A stretch of DNA of 14,158 nt. It comes from Promethearchaeota archaeon (GTDB lineage: Archaea > Asgardarchaeota > Lokiarchaeia > Sigynarchaeales > SOKP01). Position numbers and translations under genes: made by a program. Under the pieces are notes generated by a model. The model worked only from the letters and a program-made list of their open reading frames with translations. It was not told where the DNA came from and searched no databases. Numbering within the stretch: the stretch's first letter is position 1; every line of letters starts with the position of its first letter. This document shows positions 1-6,286 of the stretch, one piece after another. The stretch covers positions 1-14,158 of the forward strand of contig JAEOTL010000244.1 of NCBI GenBank assembly GCA_016839845.1. Direction: 5' to 3'.

Positions 1-311
1 TAGTACTAGACATCTTTATCGATTGAAGTATTTAAAGTCTTAGGGAAAATTAATTTATGGGATTATGGTCTATACTAGAATGCCCTATTCCTTAATTTCT
101 TTCTATAAATCATCCATAACTTTCTCTGTCATTTTTTCCTTTTCTATGTCTTCTTTGAGTTAAGGTAATTGTTGACAAGTAAGCTCATCTTTGGCGAAAA
201 TACGTCTCTTTTGCATTTAATCAAAAATTGGACTACTGTCATCTTATAGTGATTCTTCTGGATAATTGTAATAAAAATTTAATCAAAAGAAAAAAACGAG
301 GTTATAAACTT
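1..311. other. Intergenic region, no supported gene
   Basis: No convincing gene is visible on either strand before the ATG at 312. The plus strand is stop-rich. On the minus strand a short reading frame starts with ATG at 216-214, but it meets a stop after 18 codons and six more stops before the window edge. A GAGGT ribosome-binding site at 298-302 belongs to the next gene. I could not pick a convincing TATA box. Confidence 0.6.
298..302 (+). promoter_or_regulatory. Ribosome-binding site that decides the start of the first gene
   Basis: GAGGT lies 9 nt before the ATG at 312, which is a standard spacing. The longer reading frame from 228 has no such site and would put 28 charged residues before the signal peptide. 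This site therefore supports 312 as the true start. Confidence 0.7.
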
Positions 312-1700
312 ATGAGAGCAAAAAAAATTACAAAAGGATTGATCTGTGGTTTAGTAATAATTTTCATATTTGGTTCTTTTATCTCACCCATATCTGCTTA
401 TTCTGTCGGCGAAGCAACGTTCAACGGTGGATCGTATGGTTTGAAGGATAAGACTTTTGATGAAGGAACAAAGCATTGGTCACTTTCTAGCGGTTCAGGT
501 GTAAAAGTGAGTTCTGGTAGGGTAGGTAATTGTTTAAAGATACGAAGTTCCTCTTCTTCAACTACAATGAGTCAAGTTTTATCCCCACAAGAATTAAAAT
601 TTTCAAGGGGAAGAACTCTAGCATTCTATATCTACTTTAAAGGAACTCAGGAGGGAGATATTGCAAGGGCAAGAATTAGATGTAAGTATCAATTTTGGTA
701 TTGGACTTGGACGCATATAGAATATGGAGATTTAATATCAAAATCCGATGAAAATTCTGAGCAATGGGTATTTGTAGCGGTGAAAGGATATATATCAACT
801 TATACCGTTGAAATAAAAGTTGAGCTCGAAATAAAAAATAAATATGGTAGAAGTATTGAAGCCTATGCTGATGATGCTGAAATTGCGATTTACTCTTATG
901 CTGTCAAGGAGGAAGATTTAAGCTATTATTCCTATAGTCAAAATAAAGAACAATCTATGGACATAAACTATGGTCTATCAGCATCTATTTATGAACAAGA
1001 AGTTTTAGCGGGTGATCATTCAAGAAATCAAATGACTCTTGGGTTAGGCGCCTTTGGTACGAGTGAAAATGGCTGTTTAGAAAAAGTGAACTTAAGAATC
1101 GAGATGAGACCTAAAAAATTCCATGAAGGCATTCCTATTTGGCCTTTTGATGATTATCACTATACTACCCAGGATGGAGATATTAACGTTTTAAAATTGA
1201 CAAGTTTTGATAATAATCCATTCTCATCTAGTAGCGCTGTACATGATTTAGCTTTTCTTTCCTTCGCATTTTCATTTCGAGTTTTGGGTGCATCTCTTGC
1301 AGGTCTCTTGATTACAACGGGTAATCCTGTTGTAGGAGTAGCAACTGGATATACTATAGGATTTATAAGCGATACCGCTTCAAATATTGTAACTGACTAT
1401 TTATACGGAGAAGAAAAACCAGTAACCAGTAAATTGGATGCTAATGGAGGAAGAGATTATTACACAGAAACAATGTGGAACTTAAAAACATCTTTTTATT
1501 ATAATAATAAAAGAGTTGATATGGTTCCTTCAATGGCTCATGTAGAAAATTATTTACAGTGGACATACAAAAACAATCAGGATTATTCACTTCATATAAC
1601 TGCTACCTTTTATTGGGGACATTACGATTTAACAAGCAACTATGAAACATTCTATGTATCTAATGGAAAAACCACAATTTCTATGGATTTAGAAGTATAA
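312..1700 (+). CDS. Secreted protein with jelly-roll-like N-terminal domain and internal hydrophobic segment, function unknown
   Basis: A 462-aa protein that I do not recognise as a named family. Residues 1-29 form a classical signal peptide: a basic start (MRAKKITK), a hydrophobic core (LICGLVIIFIF) and a likely cleavage site after PISA. Residues about 37-195 are rich in beta-strand, with spaced Trp, Gly and aromatic residues (KHW, a WYWTWT aromatic cluster, and a closing run with ADDAEIAIYSY). This resembles the jelly-roll sandwich of carbohydrate-binding or LamG-like modules, but that is inferred from texture only. Residues about 310-354 are strongly hydrophobic with repeated small residues (LGASLAGLL, GNPVVGVATGYTIG) and could span or insert into a membrane. 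The last 100 residues are again beta-rich and polar, with no C-terminal anchor. Start chosen by signal peptide and ribosome-binding site. Probably extracellular or envelope-associated. Confidence 0.85.
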   Translation: MRAKKITKGLICGLVIIFIFGSFISPISAYSVGEATFNGGSYGLKDKTFDEGTKHWSLSSGSGVKVSSGRVGNCLKIRSSSSSTTMSQVLSPQELKFSRGRTLAFYIYFKGTQEGDIARARIRCKYQFWYWTWTHIEYGDLISKSDENSEQWVFVAVKGYISTYTVEIKVELEIKNKYGRSIEAYADDAEIAIYSYAVKEEDLSYYSYSQNKEQSMDINYGLSASIYEQEVLAGDHSRNQMTLGLGAFGTSENGCLEKVNLRIEMRPKKFHEGIPIWPFDDYHYTTQDGDINVLKLTSFDNNPFSSSSAVHDLAFLSFAFSFRVLGASLAGLLITTGNPVVGVATGYTIGFISDTASNIVTDYLYGEEKPVTSKLDANGGRDYYTETMWNLKTSFYYNNKRVDMVPSMAHVENYLQWTYKNNQDYSLHITATFYWGHYDLTSNYETFYVSNGKTTISMDLEV

Positions 1701-1713
1701 AATTTAATTCACC

Positions 1714-1723
1714 TTTTTTTTTT
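1714..1723 (+). terminator. Oligo-T terminator after the secreted-protein gene
   Basis: A run of ten T begins 13 nt after the TAA stop. Archaeal RNA polymerase terminates at such T stretches without needing a hairpin. Confidence 0.55.
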
Positions 1724-1760
1724 ATAAATTGTATTTTAGTAAATCTGATTAATTAAAGAC

Positions 1761-1785
1761 AATTGCATCTTAAAAATTTGCAATT
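1761..1785. repeat. 7-bp inverted repeat upstream of the zinc-ribbon membrane protein
   Basis: AATTGCA at 1761-1767 and TGCAATT at 1779-1785 are perfect inverted copies separated by 11 nt. The element lies about 80 nt upstream of the next gene and could be an operator or a weak hairpin. In such AT-rich DNA a chance origin is quite possible. Confidence 0.3.
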
Positions 1786-1821
1786 AATGGACTCCTACTC
1801 TTTAATCAATTATCTTTGAAT

Positions 1822-1830
1822 TTAATATAT
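1822..1830 (+). promoter_or_regulatory. Probable TATA box for the zinc-ribbon membrane protein
   Basis: TTAATATAT lies about 38 nt upstream of the ATG at 1864, so a transcript starting about 25 nt downstream would have a leader of roughly 13 nt. No Shine-Dalgarno sequence is visible, which fits a short or nearly absent leader. Confidence 0.4.
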
Positions 1831-1863
1831 TAGTTTACTACAATTTAAAATTTGAAAATAAAA

Positions 1864-2607
1864 ATGTCAAATATAAGTGTTAGAAAAGAATTCCGTGATT
1901 TTGGAAAATACGTTCAAGTTGCTGCAATTTTAACGATTGTTAGCATTACCACAGGGGTCGCTGGGTTTGTTGCAATGATTTTTATTTTTATTGCAATGAA
2001 AAGCCTTAAACAGGCAAATAATCTCTTAAATAACTCGTGGTTACATGAATTTCGCTCAAAATACATCAGAGGTTTCATATTACGAATATGTGGTACCGTC
2101 GTTTTGATTATCGGAGGAGTGAACCTTGGTTTATTCTTCTTTTTCGCAACCCCGTTCCCTGTCTATATCTCTCTCTCTGTACCTATAGTCCTTATGATAT
2201 CGGGCATAGTACTGTTATACATGGGTGTAGCAGCTGAAATTAAAGCGTGGAGAAATCTGAAACTATTTTTTGCGAATAATGCTAAGATGTTTCCAGCAAA
2301 AATCTCAGAAGAGGCAATGGAGGGGTGTGAGAAGCTAAAAACAGGTACCCTCTTATCTTCATTAGGATTTTTAATCATTCCGGCAATTATCGGATTTATC
2401 TATCAAATTAAAGGATATTTTGCGCTCGCAACATTAAACAAACTCTCAACTACTGATGCCTTAGAATCTTCAGAACTGAAAGTAGGCTTACCGAAACCTG
2501 AACTTGTAAGCAGCATTGAACGAAAAATTAATTTTTGTCCAGATTGTGGAGCTAAATTATCTGGTCTAGGAAATTTTTGTGCTTATTGTGGAACAGAAAT
2601 TTCCTAA
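1864..2607 (+). CDS. Four-helix membrane protein with C-terminal zinc ribbon
   Basis: A 247-aa integral membrane protein. Hydrophobic segments lie at about residues 17-46, 71-95, 101-123 and 160-190, with charged loops between them. The C-terminus carries a short zinc ribbon: FCPDCG and FCAYCG place four cysteines at C225, C228, C239 and C242. The family pattern of a few membrane helices ending in a zinc ribbon is common in archaea and bacteria, and the helical part recalls the archaeal DUF996-type proteins, but I hold this loosely. No enzymatic motif is visible. A membrane-organising or sensing role is the most that can be said. The frame is open from a TTG at 1852, but the ATG at 1864 is preferred because it gives a clean start just before an amphipathic segment. 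The gene stands alone, with oligo-T tracts on both sides. Confidence 0.88.
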   Translation: MSNISVRKEFRDFGKYVQVAAILTIVSITTGVAGFVAMIFIFIAMKSLKQANNLLNNSWLHEFRSKYIRGFILRICGTVVLIIGGVNLGLFFFFATPFPVYISLSVPIVLMISGIVLLYMGVAAEIKAWRNLKLFFANNAKMFPAKISEEAMEGCEKLKTGTLLSSLGFLIIPAIIGFIYQIKGYFALATLNKLSTTDALESSELKVGLPKPELVSSIERKINFCPDCGAKLSGLGNFCAYCGTEIS

Positions 2608-2616
2608 TTTTTTTTT
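2608..2616 (+). terminator. Oligo-T terminator directly after the stop codon
   Basis: Nine T follow immediately on the TAA of the zinc-ribbon membrane protein gene, consistent with archaeal T-tract termination. Confidence 0.5.
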
Positions 2617-2666
2617 ATTCATTAAATCTTATATCAATTCAAATTTCAGAGAAAAAGAATAATATT

Positions 2667-2673
2667 AAAAAAA
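2667..2673 (-). terminator. Short oligo-T tract after the alpha/beta-hydrolase gene
   Basis: Read on the minus strand, seven T occur 11 nt past the TAG stop at 2687-2685. It is a weak candidate because A/T runs are frequent here. Confidence 0.3.
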
Positions 2674-2684
2674 TATTTAAAAAG

Positions 2685-3608
2685 CTACCTACTTGCTTTC
2701 CCTGTTTCTTTAACTGTATGGAGAAAATCGAGTAATTCTGCAATAGTCCGTTCTGGATCCTCAATTGCTGTCATGTGACCTATTCCTTTCATAACTACAT
2801 GTCGTACATCGGGAATTTCTCTGGCCATTATCTCACTCGGTTCTAAGAAGGCAAGATCGAATTCACCTATTAAGACTAATGTAGGGCATTTTACCTGCCT
2901 TAGCATATCAATATGAGGATCGGGATCAGTATAAAAATTCATTCTAAAATTCACATTCTGCCTGGGAACTTGACGTCTTATAAATCCCTCATAGATTTTA
3001 AACATCGCATCACTATCTGGATGTTCGGCCATCTTGAACAGGAAAACTCCAGGTTCGTTACGTACTCCTGCCATCCACTCTTCTGTAGTTATTTTTTCTT
3101 CTGCCGCAATCCTAGCCTCCTTCATTTGTTCCCTTTGTTCTTCTGAAGCTTTTTCCCACATCTCTCTCCCCATTGCTCGCTGCGCTCTCTCTTCTTCTGT
3201 AAACTCCCGATATTCCGGTTCTACTATCTGCGTGTAAGAACTAGTATCTGTAAGCATCAAGCTTATAAGGCGCTCGGATCTTGTCATACCGTACCAAGCA
3301 CCCACCATTCCTCCAGTGGCATGGGTTAGTAGATGAAATTTATCAATCCCTAGATGATCTGCTAGATCATCAAAATCCTGTGCCATGGTTTCTACATCAA
3401 AACCATAAGGAGGTCCATCAACAAGAGTTCGAGCGTGGCCTCTCATATCGATAGAAATTACGCGATAATTTTCAGCTAATTTTGCTGTAACCCCAGTTTC
3501 ACTCCAATAGGTCCCATCTTCTAATAAACCATGATTTGCTATAATCGGTTCTCCTTTTCCGACATCGTCATAATACAATCGTAATTTATCTTTCTCAAAA
3601 TATGGCAT
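2685..3608 (-). CDS. Alpha/beta-hydrolase fold protein lacking the usual serine nucleophile
   Basis: A 307-aa protein with the full alpha/beta-hydrolase layout: the NHG oxyanion-strand motif near residue 25, the SIDMRGHA segment after strand 4, a nucleophile elbow, an alpha-helical cap rich in Glu, Arg and Lys (about 130-225), then the acid (GEFD, D251) and the base (GIGH, H278). In active family members the elbow reads G-x-S-x-G. Here it reads LLTHATGG, so the expected Ser is Ala97, followed by Thr98. The protein is either not a classical Ser hydrolase, uses a displaced nucleophile, or is a binding protein. The length and intact acid and base argue against simple decay. The ATG at 3608 is chosen over a TTG at 3629, because the latter falls in the dyad at 3622-3645. 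It is transcribed divergently from the PLP lyase gene. The substrate is unknown. Confidence 0.9.
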   Translation of the reverse strand: MPYFEKDKLRLYYDDVGKGEPIIANHGLLEDGTYWSETGVTAKLAENYRVISIDMRGHARTLVDGPPYGFDVETMAQDFDDLADHLGIDKFHLLTHATGGMVGAWYGMTRSERLISLMLTDTSSYTQIVEPEYREFTEEERAQRAMGREMWEKASEEQREQMKEARIAAEEKITTEEWMAGVRNEPGVFLFKMAEHPDSDAMFKIYEGFIRRQVPRQNVNFRMNFYTDPDPHIDMLRQVKCPTLVLIGEFDLAFLEPSEIMAREIPDVRHVVMKGIGHMTAIEDPERTIAELLDFLHTVKETGKASR

Positions 3609-3621
3609 TTTAATTCTAATA

Positions 3622-3645
3622 ATTTTCAATTAGTTGATTGAAAAT
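3622..3645. promoter_or_regulatory. Perfect 9-bp dyad between divergent genes, candidate operator
   Basis: ATTTTCAAT at 3622-3630 and ATTGAAAAT at 3637-3645 are exact inverted copies separated by six bases. The centre lies about 25 bp ahead of the alpha/beta-hydrolase start and about 90 bp ahead of the PLP-lyase start. The half-site spacing (15 bp centre to centre) suits a dimeric winged-helix regulator. No cognate regulator is adjacent. Confidence 0.45.
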
Positions 3646-3692
3646 GAAAATATTTGGTTATTATTATTACTATTTATTGGATTCTTCACTTT

Positions 3693-3700
3693 TTTAATAA
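3693..3700 (+). promoter_or_regulatory. TATA-like element for the PLP lyase
   Basis: TTTAATAA is centred about 26 nt upstream of the GTG at 3723. That is where a TATA box would sit for a leaderless transcript beginning at the GTG, and it supports that start over the longer open frame. Confidence 0.35.
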
Positions 3701-3722
3701 TAAGATAAAACTAAAGATCAAT

Positions 3723-4913
3723 GTGAAAACCGTGAAGCAAGATAATCCATTATTTGATAATGTTATTGATCGTTCAGGAACCCAATCTGCCAAATGGAAT
3801 CAATATGATGAGGATGTATTACCTTTATGGGTAGCTGACATGGATTTTCAATCTCCTCAGCCAATCATTGATGCCATAATTGATCGTACTAAACACGGAA
3901 TTTTCGGATATTCATTTTATTATGCGGAATATTTTACAGCAATAATCAACTGGTTTAAACGGCAGTATAATTGGAAAATAAGTGAAGATTGGTTAGCTTT
4001 CACACCTGGAGTGATCCCTGCCATCAATATAGCCATTCAAGCATTCACTAACCCCGGGGACAAAATAATAGTTCAAAATCCCGTATATTATCCATTCTTC
4101 GGCACAATAGAAAATAACGGAAGACAAATCCATTTAAATCCATTAAAATTGCAAAATAGAAGGTATGAGACGGATTTGGAGGACCTCAATGAAAAAATTA
4201 AGGATCCGAGGGTAACCTTACTTATCTTGTGTAATCCACATAATCCTGTTGGGAGAGTGTGGAGTAGAGATGAATTGATTGAAATAGGAGAAATTTGTGT
4301 TGAAAATAAAGTATTGGTTATTTCCGATGAAATCCATTGTGATTTGATATACTCTGGATATAAGCATACAAATTTTGCTTCGATTTCAGACGATTTCGCA
4401 ATGAATTCAGTGACATGCACGTCTCTGAGCAAAACATTCAATCTTGCTGGACTTCAACTTTCAACTATACTAATCCCTAATCAAGAGTTACACAAACATT
4501 ATTCAAATACTATTGAAAGAGTGTTCCTGCCAGAAGAGTATGGTTATCTCCCCAACTCTTTATCTTTGGCAGCCTATACTGCGGGATACGATAGATGTGA
4601 CGATTGGCTGAACTCTCTCCTGTCTTATCTTGCTAGTAATCTGGAATATCTGAAATCATTCATAAAAGACAATATTCCTCAAATAGACGTTATTGAACCA
4701 GAAGGGACTTATCTTGTGTGGCTGGATTTTAAGAAGCTTGGGATTCCTAATGATGAATTGGAGAATTTCTTACTTCAGAAAGCAAAAATAGCTCTTGATG
4801 ATGGAGCGAAATTTGGAAAAGGCGGAGAAGGATTCCAGCGGATGAATATTGCGTGCCCAAGATCAACTTTGAATGAAGCACTTAAAAGAATTGAGAAAGC
4901 AGTAAAGATTTAA
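3723..4913 (+). CDS. MalY/PatB-type PLP-dependent C-S lyase (cystathionine beta-lyase-like aminotransferase fold)
   Basis: A 396-aa fold-type I PLP enzyme. The opening (FDNVIDRSGTQSAKW, then PLWVADMDF) is typical of the MalY/PatB subgroup, which cleaves the C-S bond of cystathionine or cysteine-type substrates to give a thiol, pyruvate and ammonia. Visible active-site elements are CNPHNPVG with the PLP-contacting Asn171, SDEIHCDL with Asp202 that pairs with the pyridine nitrogen, SLSKTFNLAGL with the Schiff-base Lys237, and a late Arg373 in QRMNIACP for the substrate carboxylate. The length matches the family (about 390 aa). The reading frame is open back to a TTG at 3654, which would add a hydrophobic 23-residue stretch not expected for this cytosolic enzyme. 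GTG at 3723 (or GTG at 3732) fits family N-termini better. Likely role: methionine/cysteine sulfur metabolism. An aminotransferase side activity cannot be excluded. Confidence 0.93.
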   Translation: MKTVKQDNPLFDNVIDRSGTQSAKWNQYDEDVLPLWVADMDFQSPQPIIDAIIDRTKHGIFGYSFYYAEYFTAIINWFKRQYNWKISEDWLAFTPGVIPAINIAIQAFTNPGDKIIVQNPVYYPFFGTIENNGRQIHLNPLKLQNRRYETDLEDLNEKIKDPRVTLLILCNPHNPVGRVWSRDELIEIGEICVENKVLVISDEIHCDLIYSGYKHTNFASISDDFAMNSVTCTSLSKTFNLAGLQLSTILIPNQELHKHYSNTIERVFLPEEYGYLPNSLSLAAYTAGYDRCDDWLNSLLSYLASNLEYLKSFIKDNIPQIDVIEPEGTYLVWLDFKKLGIPNDELENFLLQKAKIALDDGAKFGKGGEGFQRMNIACPRSTLNEALKRIEKAVKI

Positions 4914-4942
4914 GATAAATAGGGGCAAAAACTTTATCTTTT
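4913..4942 (+). terminator. Hairpin plus T-tract after the PLP lyase
   Basis: AGATAAA at 4913-4919 pairs with TTTATCT at 4933-4939, and further T follow to 4942. The 7-bp stem overlaps the last base of the stop codon and resembles an intrinsic terminator. Confidence 0.45.
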
Positions 4943-4950
4943 GGTACAGC

Positions 4951-4958
4951 TTTATAAT
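4951..4958 (+). promoter_or_regulatory. Probable TATA box for the first HAD gene
   Basis: TTTATAAT lies about 38 nt before the TTG start at 4993 and would give a short leader of around 12 nt. Confidence 0.4.
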
Positions 4959-4992
4959 TCTAATTAATTTAACTTAATTACTCAAAGATATC

Positions 4993-5607
4993 TTGATAAA
5001 AAACATAATTTTCGATTTAGGAAATGTTCTACTCAATTTTAAATCCGTCCAATTTTTAGAACGTTTCACCACAGACGAGAACAGGATAAAACAGTTTAAT
5101 TCAAAGATACTTGAAAACAAATTATGGTTAGATTTAGATAGGGGAATTTTTTCAATTAAATCAGCTCGAGAGAAATATTTAGCAAAGTATCCAGAAGAAG
5201 AACAATTAATAAACATGTTTTTCTCCCATTGGATGGACATGTTAAGTCCAATCCCTAAGAATGTAGAAGTTTTCAAGGAATTGAAAAAAAACAATTACAA
5301 GTTATATATCTTATCCAATTTTATTAGGGAAGCATGGAAGTATGTGAAAAGTCAATACGATTTTTTAAAGCTATTTGATGGGGAAGTATTGTCATTTGAA
5401 ATCAATTTTATAAAACCAGAAATACAAATGTTTGACCATCTCCTTGAAAAATATAATTTAATCCCTGAAAACTGCGTCTTTATCGATGATGTTGAAGATA
5501 ATACCTCCCAAGCACAAAAAATGAATATGCTGGCAATTCATTATTCAAAGGATACTGATCTGAAGGAAGAATTAAAAAAATTGGGAGTGCATTTTTTAGA
5601 GCATTAA
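4993..5607 (+). CDS. HAD-superfamily (subfamily IA) phosphatase, YihX-like
   Basis: A 204-aa protein with all four HAD motifs. Motif I is IIFDLGNVL (nucleophile Asp8, with Gly10 where many phosphatases carry the second Asp). Motif II is ILSN (Ser108), motif III is KPE (Lys141), and motif IV is FIDDVEDN (Asp165, Asp166). A helical cap lies between motifs I and II (about 20-85), as in subfamily IA. The FDLGNV signature is that of the YihX group, whose E. coli member dephosphorylates glucose-1-phosphate, so Gly at that position does not exclude phosphatase activity. The only start that leaves motif I intact is the TTG at 4993. The gene ends 2 nt from the end of the converging radical-SAM-like gene. 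The specific substrate cannot be deduced. Confidence 0.92.
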   Translation: MIKNIIFDLGNVLLNFKSVQFLERFTTDENRIKQFNSKILENKLWLDLDRGIFSIKSAREKYLAKYPEEEQLINMFFSHWMDMLSPIPKNVEVFKELKKNNYKLYILSNFIREAWKYVKSQYDFLKLFDGEVLSFEINFIKPEIQMFDHLLEKYNLIPENCVFIDDVEDNTSQAQKMNMLAIHYSKDTDLKEELKKLGVHFLEH

Positions 5608-5609
5608 AA

Positions 5610-6272
5610 CTAAAACATGTACATAACCTTAAATGGGACGTATCTCAAAGTTTCTTCGATCTTTTTCTTGAACTCATCTGAAACAATTTTATATCCATCT
5701 AGAGTATAATTACTAACAGAATAATGATCAGGCATCGCTTTTAACAAAAAATCTTTCATTTTTTCTACAGTTTTCATATTATCGTTGACGCCATTCAAAA
5801 ATAGGGTATAAATCCCAAGTTCCCCATCAAAATTTCTTCTAAATTCTATGATTCCGTCAAGTATATCCAGAGGATTCACATTTCGAGGACATTTATTGAT
5901 TTTGGCAAAATTATAGAAGTCCACACTATTCAAATTAATAGCCACTACATCGCATTGATAGAAATGAGCTCTTGTTTCTTCATCCTCAAATAGAGCACAG
6001 TTTAGATACATTCCAACTTTTTGATTTGGATAGTTCTTCTTTATAGTTGCGATTATCTCTTTAGTATTTGCATTTTTGATAGAATCCCCCACACCTTTTA
6101 ACCAGATTAAATCCGGTATACCTCTATTTTTGACACTATCTTTTATTTCGTTAAAAACTTCTTCAGTTAGATTGAATAAGTCAGTTTCCTCACAGCAAGA
6201 GCTAAAATCAATTGAAAGTAGGGTTCCAAAATTAAAATTGAATTCAAAGGTCTTTACAAATCTGTAATCCAT
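5610..6272 (-). CDS. Radical-SAM-fold protein with degenerate iron-sulfur motif (probable pseudoenzyme)
   Basis: A 220-aa protein whose middle and C-terminal parts read like the COG0731/TYW1-related radical-SAM branch: KVGMYLNCALFEDEETR, then CDVVAINLNSVDFYNFAKIN, then LDGIIEFRRNFDGELGIYTLFLNGVND. These match the usual strand-by-strand pattern, including the terminal KGVND-type loop. The expected CxxxCxxC near the N-terminus reads SIDFSSCC, with Ser20, Ser24 and Cys27 in the exact spacing, so two of three cluster ligands are replaced by Ser. The GGEP-like motif is GVGD (60-63). The family assignment is from pattern recall, not alignment. It probably cannot hold a standard SAM-binding [4Fe-4S] cluster, and a binding or regulatory role is likely. 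It follows the winged-helix/TPR gene by 14 nt (or 5 nt if the in-frame GTG at 6281 is used), so the two are almost certainly co-transcribed. It ends 2 nt from the convergent HAD gene. Confidence 0.85.
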   Translation of the reverse strand: MDYRFVKTFEFNFNFGTLLSIDFSSCCEETDLFNLTEEVFNEIKDSVKNRGIPDLIWLKGVGDSIKNANTKEIIATIKKNYPNQKVGMYLNCALFEDEETRAHFYQCDVVAINLNSVDFYNFAKINKCPRNVNPLDILDGIIEFRRNFDGELGIYTLFLNGVNDNMKTVEKMKDFLLKAMPDHYSVSNYTLDGYKIVSDEFKKKIEETLRYVPFKVMYMF

Positions 6273-6286
6273 GAAGACCACATTTC

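Noticed and set aside
1..216. Minus-strand frame beginning ATG at 216, with stops at several positions that could once have been Gln codons, as in a decayed gene
   Set aside because: Only the first 37 codons are mostly open. Seven stops in 72 codons is what random AT-rich DNA gives, and no family is recognised in the translation.
228..311. N-terminal extension of the first gene
   Set aside because: It lacks a ribosome-binding site and precedes a clear signal peptide whose own ATG at 312 has GAGGT at the right distance.
3654..3722. Hydrophobic N-terminal extension of the PLP lyase as a membrane anchor
   Set aside because: The family is cytosolic and starts near the FDNVIDR segment. The extension overlaps promoter-like sequence and would need a TTG start without a ribosome-binding site.
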